Assembly (NCBI GenBank): GCA_944386755.1
Contig: CALXCF010000012.1
Location: 1-45,065, forward strand
Direction: 5' to 3'
Length of the DNA: 45,065 nucleotides
From: an uncultured Clostridia bacterium
Lineage (GTDB): Bacteria > Bacillota > Clostridia > TANB77 > CAG-508
Each line of letters starts with the position of its first letter. Position 1 is the first letter of the stretch. The notes beneath the pieces were generated by a model that saw only the letters and a program-made list of their open reading frames with translations, had not been told where the DNA came from and ran no database searches. Of this stretch, positions 17,091-24,636 are shown piece after piece. Made by a program: the position numbers and the translations under genes.

Positions 17091-18006
17091 TTATTTGTTT
17101 CTATTTTGAATATATACAGCTAAACCTCTTAGAAATTCTGCCTTTTCTCCATATTCTTCTAATTCTCCTATTGCCTCTTTTGTTATTTGACTTAATATCT
17201 CTTTTGATTTTTCTAGACCATATTGTGATACATATGTACATTTTTCTAATACTTTATCATTTCCAACTGGTTTTCCTAAAATTTCTTCATTTCCTTCTTC
17301 AGATAGTATATCATCTTTTATTTGAAATGCTAAACCGATTTTTTCAGCATAATTTGTTAGTTTATTGATATCTTTATCACTTGCATTTGCAAGTATTGCT
17401 CCCATTCTAACACACAATTTTAATAGTGCTCCTGTTTTATTCTTGTGAATATACTCTAATGTTTCTGTTGAAATTTGTTTTCCTTCTAGCTCTGTATCTA
17501 TATATTCTCCAGCAATCATTCTATCGACTGCTCCGTGAAAATTCTTCAAAAACCCTTATTTTATTTTTTAATTCTTTTTCATTAATATTTGCTTCTGTTT
17601 GCTTTTTTAAAGTTTTATTTAAATCTTCACTTATAACCATGTATGCATAATTTAATAAGCCATCACCTGCTAAAATTGCGGTTGCTTCATTAAATTTTTT
17701 GTGATTTGTTGGTTTTCCATGTCTAAAATCATCATTATCAATTCCTGGTAAATCATCATGAATTAGTGAAAAGTTGTGTACCATTTCAATTGCAACTGCA
17801 TATGGCATACAAGTAGCAATTTGTTCATCAAATAATTTAAATGTTGATAATACCAAAATAGGCCTCAAACGTTTTCCTCCTGCCATTAAACTATATTCCA
17901 TAGAATCATTTAAAACCTTTTCTGGGCAATTACTTTTTCTTAAATATTTCTCTAACTCTTCATTTATCTTATTCTGGTATTCTTTTAATTCCTCTTTAAA
18001 TTCCAT
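17091..18006 (-). CDS. ispA: Farnesyl/geranylgeranyl diphosphate synthase, needs a +1 frame change at CGG 17535-17533
   Basis: This is a trans-prenyltransferase of the IspA family. From the ATG at 18006, 157 codons give MAGGKRLRPILVL, the first Asp-rich motif HDDLPGIDNDDFRHGKPTNH, and end at EEFS. The next codon is CGG, with a TAG three codons later. Skipping the C gives GGA and continues GAVDRMIAGEYIDTELEGK, YIHKNKTGALLKL and FQIKDDILSEEG to 17091. The joined protein is 304 residues, normal for the family. The second Asp-rich motif reads DDILS instead of DDxxD, a real deviation. A 2-base deletion a few bases later would also restore the frame, so the shift site is supported mainly by the pattern shared with four other genes. 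Confidence 0.82.
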
Positions 18007-18033
18007 TTCTTTCTCCTGAATGTTTTCAATTTT

Positions 18034-18582
18034 TTAAACTGACATTACTTCCTTCTCTTTACTCTCCAATATTTTATCAATTTCTTCAATACTTTTATCT
18101 GTAATTTTTTGAATTTCATTTTCAGCTTGTTTTAATTCGTCTTCAGTAATATCTCCGTCTTTTTGCTCTTTTTTAGCTTCATCTATTCCTTCTCTTCTTA
18201 TTGCTCTAACTGCAACTTTTGCTTCTTCAGCCATTTTACGAACATCTTTTACTATTTCTTTTCTTCTCTCTTCATTTAATTCAGGAAAAGCTAGTCTTAT
18301 TACTTTTCCATCATTGTTCGGATTTATTCCAATTTCTGATGCAAGAATTGCTTTTTCTATTTCTTTTAAAATGCTTGCATCCCATGGTTGAATTACAATT
18401 AATCTTGCTTCTGGAACTGAAATTCCTGCTACTTGATTTATTGGTGTTGGTGTTCCATAATAGTCTATTTTTACCTTATTTAAAATTGCTGGGTTAGCTC
18501 TACCAGCTCTTACTTCTGCTAGCCTTTCACTATATACACTTATTGATTTTTCCATTTTTTCTTTTAAATTTGTATAATCCAT
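18034..18582 (-). CDS. frr: Ribosome recycling factor
   Basis: This 182-residue factor splits the post-termination ribosome with EF-G. It has the usual start (LKEKMEKSISVYSERLAEVRAGRANPA), YYGTPTPINQVA and VRAIRREGIDEAKK. GAGGAGAG precedes the ATG. It lies between pyrH and ispA. Confidence 0.97.
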   Translation of the reverse strand: MDYTNLKEKMEKSISVYSERLAEVRAGRANPAILNKVKIDYYGTPTPINQVAGISVPEARLIVIQPWDASILKEIEKAILASEIGINPNNDGKVIRLAFPELNEERRKEIVKDVRKMAEEAKVAVRAIRREGIDEAKKEQKDGDITEDELKQAENEIQKITDKSIEEIDKILESKEKEVMSV

Positions 18583-18621
18583 AATTTTCTCTCCTCTTTT
18601 CTTTTAATTTTATTAGAAATT

Positions 18622-18649
18622 GATTGGAAAAGAATTAAATTTTTCAATC
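18622..18649. repeat. Fragment of family 1 palindrome
   Basis: TTGGAAAAGAATTAAATTTT is identical to the terminal 20 bases of the elements at 16963 and 20457. Here it is closed by TCAATC to make a small hairpin. It lies directly downstream of pyrH and looks like a collapsed or solo end. Confidence 0.6.
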
Positions 18650-19366
18650 TTATCTAACTATTGTTCCTATCTTCTCACCTTTAATAGCTTTTACTATATT
18701 TTCTGGTTTTGCTATTTCAAATACTAATAAAGGCATATCATTATCTCTGCACATTGCTGTTGCTGTTGAATCCATAACTTTTAAATCTTTTTCTAGAACT
18801 TCCATGTAAGATATTTCATCATATTTTGTAGCTGTTGGATCCAATTTTGGATCTGCAGAGTATACTCCATCTATTGTTTTTCCAAGTAGTATTATTTCTG
18901 CTTTTATTTCTATTGCTCTTAGTACTGCTGCTGTGTCTGTTGTAAAGTATGGATGTCCTGTACCACATGCAAATATTACTACTCTTCCTCTATTTAGGTG
19001 TTTTTCTGCTTTTCTTTGTATAAATGGTTCTGCTATTTCTCTCATTTCTATTGATGTTTGTACTCTTGAATATACTCCTCTTGCTTCTAATGCATCTTGA
19101 AGTGCTAATCCATTCATTGCTGTTGCAAGCATTCCCATGTAGTCTGCTGTTGTTCTTTCCATTTGATGTCCATTTCTTCCTCTCCAGAAGTTTCCTCCTC
19201 CAACTACTACTGCTACTTGTACTCCCATATCTACTATTTCTTTTATTTTATCACATATTTTTCCTACTGTTTCTACATCTACTCCTGTCTTTTGTTCTCC
19301 TGCTAATGCCTCTCCACTTAATTTTAGTAATACTCTCTTGTATTTTACTTCTGACAATTTTTCCAC
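18650..19366 (-). CDS. pyrH: UMP kinase
   Basis: This 238-residue amino-acid-kinase-fold enzyme converts UMP to UDP. Motifs seen are [66 protein letters not shown] and [16 protein letters not shown]. It lies after tsf, separated from it by a strong terminator. Confidence 0.97.
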   Translation of the reverse strand: MEKLSEVKYKRVLLKLSGEALAGEQKTGVDVETVGKICDKIKEIVDMGVQVAVVVGGGNFWRGRNGHQMERTTADYMGMLATAMNGLALQDALEARGVYSRVQTSIEMREIAEPFIQRKAEKHLNRGRVVIFACGTGHPYFTTDTAAVLRAIEIKAEIILLGKTIDGVYSADPKLDPTATKYDEISYMEVLEKDLKVMDSTATAMCRDNDMPLLVFEIAKPENIVKAIKGEKIGTIVR

Positions 19367-19411
19367 TCTCCTCTTACTATATTCTTATCAGAGATATTCT
19401 ATCATATAAAC

Positions 19412-19442
19412 AAAAAAAAATATACCATTTTTGGTATATTTC
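19412..19442 (-). terminator. Intrinsic terminator between tsf and pyrH
   Basis: TATACCA pairs with TGGTATA (extended by A/T pairs) and on the minus strand is followed by nine T residues. It should end most rpsB-tsf transcripts, so pyrH and later genes are read through at a lower level or have their own promoter. Confidence 0.8.
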
Positions 19443-19465
19443 TTAATTTTTTATTAAATTTTTGT

Positions 19466-20347
19466 TTAAATTCCTGCTTGTTTTCTAACTTCTTCAGCAA
19501 AATTTTCTTCTTTTTTCTCGATTCCTTCACCTTTTTCGAATCTTGCAAATTCTACTACTTCTGCGTCATTTTCTTTTAATACTTGTGATACTTTTTTATT
19601 TGGGTCTTTTACGAAGTCTTGGTCTACTAAGCATATTTCTCCGAAGAATTTTCCAATTCTTCCTTGTACTATTTTTTCTGCAATTGCTTCTGGTTTTCCT
19701 TCATTCATTGTTTGAGCTTTTAATATTTCTTTTTCTTTTTCAACTCTTTCTGCTGGAACTGATTGTTCATTTAGATATTCTGGTCTTGCTGCTGCAATTT
19801 GCATACAAATGTCTTTTGCAACTTCTGATGTTCCTTTTTTCATATTTACTAAAACTGCTATTTTTCCATCTCCATGGATGTATTTTTCTACTAATCCTTC
19901 AGATTCAAATCTTGCAAATCTTCTTACAGTCATATTTTCTCCAATTGTAGCTATTTTATCAACTAAAACTTCATTAACAGTTTTTCCTGGTACTTCAATT
20001 GAATCTTGTGCTAATAGCTCTTCAACATCTTTTGGATTTTTTTCTACTACTTGTTTTGCAACATTCATTACAAATGTTTTAAATTCTTCATTTTTTGCTA
20101 CGAAATCTGTTTCTGAATTAACTTCTACAATTGCTCCTACTTTTCCATCTTCTGAAACATATGCTTCAACTAATCCTTCTGCTGCAATTCTTCCAGATTT
20201 TTTAGCTGCTTTTGCTATTCCTCTTTCACGTAATAATTCAATTGCTTTTTCCATATCTCCATCTGTTTCTGTTAAAACTTTTTTGCAGTCCATCATACCT
20301 GCACCTGTTTTTTCTCTTAGTTCTTTAACTAAACTTGCTGTAACCAT
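19466..20347 (-). CDS. tsf: Elongation factor Ts
   Basis: This 293-residue nucleotide exchange factor for EF-Tu shows the standard start VKELREKTGAGMMDCKKVL, then VEVNSETDFVAKNEEF and a C-terminal QVLKENDAEVVEFARFEKGE. GGAGGAATTT precedes the ATG. It follows rpsB, as is general in bacteria. Confidence 0.97.
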   Translation of the reverse strand: MVTASLVKELREKTGAGMMDCKKVLTETDGDMEKAIELLRERGIAKAAKKSGRIAAEGLVEAYVSEDGKVGAIVEVNSETDFVAKNEEFKTFVMNVAKQVVEKNPKDVEELLAQDSIEVPGKTVNEVLVDKIATIGENMTVRRFARFESEGLVEKYIHGDGKIAVLVNMKKGTSEVAKDICMQIAAARPEYLNEQSVPAERVEKEKEILKAQTMNEGKPEAIAEKIVQGRIGKFFGEICLVDQDFVKDPNKKVSQVLKENDAEVVEFARFEKGEGIEKKEENFAEEVRKQAGI

Positions 20348-20456
20348 CTAAAATTCCTCCTTTTATTTTAAGACAAGGGACACTTTTTATTAGAAAATCC
20401 AATTACTATATTAAAAAATGCCCCTTTCTTTATTTAATCTATATCTTTTATAATTT

Positions 20457-20581
20457 TGTTGGAAAAGAATTAAATTTTGGCAAGGAAAATTTTATTTAAA
20501 AGGCAAGGGCGCATACTTTTTGTATGTAACCGCGTTTTAAATGAAATTTGACGTAGCCAAAATTGTAATTATTTTTCAACA
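20457..20581. repeat. Palindromic element, family 1, copy B
   Basis: The ends TGTTGGAAAAGAATTAAATT and TTTTTCAACA match copy A. The second stem has changed in a paired manner (GAC/GTC in A, GGC/GCC in B), and the inner stem ATTTAAAA/TTTTAAAT differs from A. The right end overlaps the last codons of rpsB: GTT GAA AAA TAA is part of the repeat, so the element supplies the S2 C-terminal residues VEK and the stop. Confidence 0.75.
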
Positions 20582-21360
20582 GGCTCTTCTTCAGCTGTTT
20601 CAACAACTTCCTCAATACTTGTAGGTTCTTCAGTTTCTACTTCTTGTTCTTCAGCTTCTGCTTCAGGTTCAAAACTTTCTCCTTGTTTTCCTTCAATAAC
20701 TGCATTTGCTATAACATCTGCAATTAAGCTAACTGCTCTTATAGCGTCGTCATTTCCTGGAATTGGGTAATCCACTTCTTCTGGATTACAGTTTGTATCT
20801 ACTAATCCTACTACTGGAATTCCTAATTTTTTAGCTTCTAATACTGCTATTCTTTCTTTTTTAGGATCTACTAAGAAAATAACTCCTGGTAATTTATCCA
20901 TTTCTTTGATTCCACCTAAGTTTCTTTCTAGTTTTTCCATTTCTTTTTTAAGTAAGATTACTTCTTTTTTAGGTAATACATCAAATGTTCCATCTTCTGC
21001 CATTGTTTCTAAGTCTTTTAATCTTTGTACTCTTGCACGGATTGTTTCAAAGTTTGTTAGCATTCCTCCTAACCATCTTTGATCAACGTAGTACATTCCA
21101 CATTTGATTGCTGCATCTTTCATGCATTCTTGTGCTTGTTTCTTTGTTCCTACGAATAGAACTGTTTTTCCTTCTTCTGCTTGTTCTTTGATGAATGCAT
21201 ATGCTTCATCTAATTTTTTTGATGTTTTTTGTAAATCGATGATGTGAATTCCGTTTCTAGCTTGGAATATGTATTCAGCCATTTTAGGATCCCATCTTCT
21301 TGTTTGGTGTCCAAAGTGTACACCTGCTTCAAGTAATTGTTTCATTGCAACTACTGCCAT
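20569..21360 (-). CDS. rpsB: 30S ribosomal protein S2
   Basis: This 263-residue protein has the S2 signatures [49 protein letters not shown] and [26 protein letters not shown]. The last 35 or so residues are a Glu-rich tail beyond the conserved core. Its final residues and stop codon lie within a palindromic repeat. GGGAGGAAT precedes the ATG. It heads the rpsB-tsf operon. Confidence 0.97.
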   Translation of the reverse strand: MAVVAMKQLLEAGVHFGHQTRRWDPKMAEYIFQARNGIHIIDLQKTSKKLDEAYAFIKEQAEEGKTVLFVGTKKQAQECMKDAAIKCGMYYVDQRWLGGMLTNFETIRARVQRLKDLETMAEDGTFDVLPKKEVILLKKEMEKLERNLGGIKEMDKLPGVIFLVDPKKERIAVLEAKKLGIPVVGLVDTNCNPEEVDYPIPGNDDAIRAVSLIADVIANAVIEGKQGESFEPEAEAEEQEVETEEPTSIEEVVETAEEEPVEK

Positions 21361-21471
21361 TTTTTATTCCTCCCTTTTTGTTATTTCTTCCACCTTAAGT
21401 TTTTGTTTCTTAGGACCTTTTTTCAAGGCACTTCCCGTAAAACTAGCTTAGGTGTGTTTAATACGCACATT

Positions 21472-21500
21472 ATTGTATCAGATTTTTTTATAAAAATCAA
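21472..21500 (-). promoter_or_regulatory. rpsB: Sigma-A promoter and leader of rpsB
   Basis: TTGATT and TACAAT are spaced 17 bases apart. The leader of about 105 bases (to 21361) contains a small TGTG/CACA hairpin and the conserved-looking AAGTGCCTTGAAAAAAGG. A leader of this length may bind S2, but I recognise no described motif. Confidence 0.6.
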
Positions 21501-21566
21501 GTGTTTTATTGCTATTTTTCACTTTTTATTATATAATGTCAATACAATTCAAAGCTAATCTGATAA

Positions 21567-21694
21567 TTACTAATGATATATTTATATATTTTTCCGTAAT
21601 CCCCATTCAAGAAAATGTAATTCACATACGTTCAAACATTTTCTAGAAAGGTCCCCACAATATACTTCAAAATATATAAATATATCATTAGTAA
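21567..21694. repeat. Long palindrome between divergent rpsB and DUF1653 genes
   Basis: Perfect 26-base inverted arms (beginning TTACTAATGATATATTTATA) enclose about 75 bases with an inner GAAAATG/CATTTTC hairpin and two GGGG-containing segments. It is MITE-like in size. Its arms share no sequence with the other palindromes here. Confidence 0.75.
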
Positions 21695-21758
21695 ATCAAA
21701 AAATATAAAATAGTTATGAATTGTGAATAATGTTATCATGGGAAAGGATTGTGAGAAA

Positions 21759-22022
21759 ATGAAAGAAGTAAAAATTGGACGAGTTTACCGTCATTTCAAA
21801 GGTAATTATTATTTTGTAGAAAATGTGGCTTATGACTCGGAAACTAAAGAAAGAATGGTAGTTTACAAACCTTTATATAATAGAGAAGATGGACGCTCCA
21901 TTTGGGTAAGACCTGAGAAAATGTTTTTAGAAGAAATACCTGAAAGACCTGATAACATTACTGGTCAAAAGGTAAGATTTGAATTAGTAGATGATATTGA
22001 AAAGAATTATTTAAAAGATTAA
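21759..22022 (+). CDS. DUF1653 domain protein
   Basis: The 87-residue product begins at the ATG giving MKEVKIGRVYRHFKGNYYFV, since AAAGGA lies about 10 bases upstream; longer in-frame starts exist but lack a site. The pattern YRHFKGNYYxV, MVVYKPLY and WVRPEKMFLEE is the DUF1653 fold, a small beta-barrel-like domain of unknown function. It lies upstream of serS on the plus strand and may be co-transcribed with it. Confidence 0.85.
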   Translation: MKEVKIGRVYRHFKGNYYFVENVAYDSETKERMVVYKPLYNREDGRSIWVRPEKMFLEEIPERPDNITGQKVRFELVDDIEKNYLKD

Positions 22023-22042
22023 TAGATTTGGGTAAAATTTTA

Positions 22043-22098
22043 AAGATGTGTCCCAAAATGGACAAAAATGTCCAAAAAGAAACGTCCCCAAATGGACA
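22043..22098 (-). repeat. REP-like GGGGACG element, copy 3 (inverted)
   Basis: It reads AAGATGTGTCCCAAAATGGA to GTCCCCAAATGGACA, the inverse of the copies at 7404 and 8197. It ends a few bases before the serS binding site and fills the DUF1653-serS spacer. Confidence 0.8.
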
Positions 22099-22113
22099 AA
22101 AGGAGGATAATTT

Positions 22114-23400
22114 ATGATAGATATTAAGTTTTTAAGAGAAAATCCTGATATTGTAAAGGAAAATATAAAGAAAAAATTTCAAGACCAAAAGTTACCTATG
22201 GTTGATGAAGTTATTGAATTAGATAAGAAAAATAGAGAAGCTCAATTAAATGGTGATAATTTAAGAGCTGAAAGAAAAAGTTTAAGTTCAAAGATTGGTG
22301 AACTTATGAAAGCTGGAAATAAAGATGAAGCTGAAAAAATAAAAGGACAAGTTCAAGAAATAAATAGCAAATTAGAAGAAAATGAAAAATTAGAAAATCA
22401 ATATTCAGAAGAAATCAAAACTAGAATGATGAAGATACCAAATATTATGCATGAATCAGTTCCTATTGGTAAAGATGATAGCGAAAATGTTGAAATTCAA
22501 AAATTTGGTGAACCTGTTGTTCCAGATTACGAAATTCCTTTCCATGGTGAAATATTAGAGAATTTAGGTGGGCTTGATTTAGATAGTGCAAGACGTGTTT
22601 CTGGAAATGGTTTTTACTATTTATTAGGTGATGTTGCAAGACTTCATTCTGCTGTCTTGACTTATGCAAGAGATTTTATGATTAATAAAGGATTTACTTA
22701 TTGTATCCCTCCATATATGATTAGATCAGATGTTGTAACTGGTGTTATGAGTTTTGAAGAAATGGATGCAATGATGTACAAAATTGAAGGTGAAGATTTA
22801 TATTTAATTGGTACTTCTGAACATTCAATGATTGGAAAATTTAAAGACCAAATTTTGAGAAAAGAAGATATGCCTTATACAATGACTTCTTATTCTCCTT
22901 GCTTTAGAAAAGAAAAAGGTGCTCATGGTATAGAAGAACGTGGAGTTTATAGAATCCACCAATTTGAAAAACAAGAAATGATTGTTGTCTGTGAGCCAGA
23001 ACAATCTTGGGAATGGTATGATAAAATGTGGTCATATACTGTTGAGTTTTTTAGAAGTATGAATATTCCTGTTAGAACTTTGGAATGTTGTTCTGGAGAT
23101 TTGGCTGATTTAAAAGCAAAATCTTGTGATGTTGAAGCATGGTCTCCAAGGCAAAAGAAATATTTTGAAGTTGGTAGTTGTTCAAACTTAACAGATGCTC
23201 AAGCTCGTAGATTAGGTATTAGAATTAAAGGTGAAAAAGGTAATTATTTTGCTCATACTTTGAATAATACTGTTGTTGCCCCACCTCGTATGCTTATTGC
23301 TATTGTGGAGAATAATTATCAACCTGATGGTAGTGTTATTGTTCCAGAAGTTTTAAGACCTTATATGGGTGGACTTGAGAAAATAACGCCTCAATTGTAA
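22114..23400 (+). CDS. serS: Seryl-tRNA synthetase
   Basis: This 428-residue class II synthetase has an N-terminal coiled-coil arm (about residues 25-110). The catalytic domain shows motif 2 FRKEKGAHGIEERGVYRIHQF and motif 3 NNTVVAPPRMLIAIVENNYQ. The serine-specific TSEHSM and DVEAWSPRQKKYFEVGSCSN are present. AGGAGG precedes the ATG. No T-box is present in the short upstream spacer, which instead holds a REP element. Confidence 0.97.
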   Translation: MIDIKFLRENPDIVKENIKKKFQDQKLPMVDEVIELDKKNREAQLNGDNLRAERKSLSSKIGELMKAGNKDEAEKIKGQVQEINSKLEENEKLENQYSEEIKTRMMKIPNIMHESVPIGKDDSENVEIQKFGEPVVPDYEIPFHGEILENLGGLDLDSARRVSGNGFYYLLGDVARLHSAVLTYARDFMINKGFTYCIPPYMIRSDVVTGVMSFEEMDAMMYKIEGEDLYLIGTSEHSMIGKFKDQILRKEDMPYTMTSYSPCFRKEKGAHGIEERGVYRIHQFEKQEMIVVCEPEQSWEWYDKMWSYTVEFFRSMNIPVRTLECCSGDLADLKAKSCDVEAWSPRQKKYFEVGSCSNLTDAQARRLGIRIKGEKGNYFAHTLNNTVVAPPRMLIAIVENNYQPDGSVIVPEVLRPYMGGLEKITPQL

Positions 23401-23412
23401 AGGAGAAAATTT

Positions 23413-24006
23413 ATGATAGTAAAAAACCCAAAATTTGAAATATCAGCAGTTGGTCCAAAGCAATATCCCAAAAATGGATTACCAGAAATTGTTTTAGTTG
23501 GAAAATCCAATGTTGGAAAATCTAGTTTTATAAATACAATGATTAATAGAAAAAAATTAGCAAGAACCAGTAGCGCACCTGGAAAAACACGTCAAATCAA
23601 TTTTTATAACATTGACGATACTTTCTATTTCGTAGATTTACCTGGTTACGGATATAGTAAAATGTCTAAGAAAGAGCAAGAACAAGTTGGACACTTTATT
23701 GAAGAATACTTAACTAAAAGACAAGAAATTGCTTTAATTATATTTTTAGTTGATATTCGTCATAACCCAACTGACAACGATAGATTAATGTATAGATATA
23801 TAATTTCATCTGGATTTCCTTGCTTAATTTTAGCTAACAAAGCTGATAAAATCGCTGTTACTAAAGTTGATGGTGTTGTAAAAGACCTTCAAAAGCAATT
23901 AAATCCAATTGGTGATATTCCAACTTTACCTTTTTCTTCTGAAAGAAAAATTTATAAAGATGATGTTTGGAATTTTATAGATTCATATATCTTAGATGAT
24001 GAATAA
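23413..24006 (+). CDS. engB: Ribosome biogenesis GTPase EngB/YsxC
   Basis: This 197-residue GTPase has G1 GKSNVGKSSF, G2 region APGKTRQINFY, G3 DLPGYG and G4 ANKADK, all in place. It acts in late 50S assembly. It begins 12 bases after serS with AAGGAG upstream, so they share a transcript. A strong terminator follows. Confidence 0.96.
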   Translation: MIVKNPKFEISAVGPKQYPKNGLPEIVLVGKSNVGKSSFINTMINRKKLARTSSAPGKTRQINFYNIDDTFYFVDLPGYGYSKMSKKEQEQVGHFIEEYLTKRQEIALIIFLVDIRHNPTDNDRLMYRYIISSGFPCLILANKADKIAVTKVDGVVKDLQKQLNPIGDIPTLPFSSERKIYKDDVWNFIDSYILDDE

Positions 24007-24027
24007 TTTTTTTAAAATAACTGTAAT

Positions 24028-24075
24028 AAAAAAGAACCAAACCTCTAGCTTCGTGCTAAATATTTGGTTCTTTTT
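24028..24075. terminator. Bidirectional terminator between engB and DUF951 gene
   Basis: AAAAGAACCAAA pairs with a matching TTTGGTTCTTTT, with a small inner TAGC/GCTA stem. A-rich and T-rich flanks lie on both sides, so it can stop the convergent engB and DUF951 transcripts. Confidence 0.85.
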
Positions 24076-24280
24076 AGCTTTCTTGTTCATCTATTTTGTC
24101 AGCTCTTTTCTCCAATTTAGTAATTACCTTTAAAGCCTTTGGTCTTTCCAAAACAACAACATGACCACACCCTTGGCATTTAAGTTTAAAATCAACACCA
24201 ACCCTTGTAATCTCCCATAACTTACTACCACAAGGATGCTTCTTTTTAGTTCTAACAATATCTCCTATTTTGTAATCCAT
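24074..24280 (-). CDS. DUF951 family protein
   Basis: This 68-residue protein has the DUF951 pattern: YKIGDIVRTKKKHPCGSKLWEI, then LKCQGCGHVVVLERPKALK. The Cys residues (CG and CxxC) look able to bind zinc. The family is common in Firmicutes and its function is unknown. It is flanked by a shared terminator and a REP element. Confidence 0.9.
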   Translation of the reverse strand: MDYKIGDIVRTKKKHPCGSKLWEITRVGVDFKLKCQGCGHVVVLERPKALKVITKLEKRADKIDEQES

Positions 24281-24296
24281 CTTCTTCTCCTTTTTT

Positions 24297-24353
24297 GGGA
24301 TTTAGGGACGGTCCTTTAAATCCCGGTTTTTAGGGATTCTGGAACGGACCTTT
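24297..24353. repeat. REP-like palindromic element upstream of DUF951 gene
   Basis: GGGATTTAGGGACGGTCCTT, then AAATCCC, then TAGGGATTCTGGAACGGACC. It is the same type as the element at 9277, with nested inverted repeats. Confidence 0.75.
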
Positions 24354-24370
24354 CTTTTTATTAAATAAAT

Positions 24371-24567
24371 TTTATACAAAAGATATTAAATAATAATTTT
24401 TGCAATTTCGAATGTGAGCGAAATTATATTAGAAATTCTTAATTAATAAAATGGGAGAATCTCAAACTCGCTTTGAGAGGGGCCTATTTTATTAATTTAG
24501 AATTTGTTTATAATGTAGCGTTAGCCGAGAAATAAATAAATTATTATTTAATATCTTTTATTTATAA
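24371..24567. repeat. Structured palindrome, family 2, copy C
   Basis: The outer arms contain AAAGATATTAAATAATAATTT and its complement; inner arms contain AATTAATAAAATGGG and its near complement. Between the arms lie GAATGTGAGCGAAAT on the left and GTAGCGTTAGCCGAGA on the right. These correspond to GAATGCGACCGAAATA and GGTAGCCAAG in the copies at 30016 and 34424, while the stems are unrelated. The apical part holds an extra TCTCAAA/TTTGAGA hairpin. Confidence 0.7.
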
Positions 24568-24575
24568 TATAATCT

Positions 24576-24636
24576 AAAGGTCCGTCCCCTGTTCCCTATT
24601 TTCAGGGATTTAGAGGACCGTCCCCTAAATCCCTTT
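24576..24636. repeat. REP-like element overlapping the gltX stop
   Basis: AAAGGTCCGTCCCCTGTTCC, then CAGGGATTTAGAGGACCGTC and CCCTAAATCCCTTT. The right end supplies the last gltX codons (AAA GGG ATT TAG read on the minus strand), so translation of gltX ends inside the repeat. Confidence 0.75.

Noticed and set aside
22023..22113. T-box leader upstream of serS
   Set aside because: The spacer is under 100 bases and is filled by a REP-like element; no T-box sequence or terminator is seen.
24371..24567. Family 2 palindromes as simple terminators
   Set aside because: They are 180-200 bases long with two stacked stems and conserved internal loops, and lack a clear U-run at the expected place.
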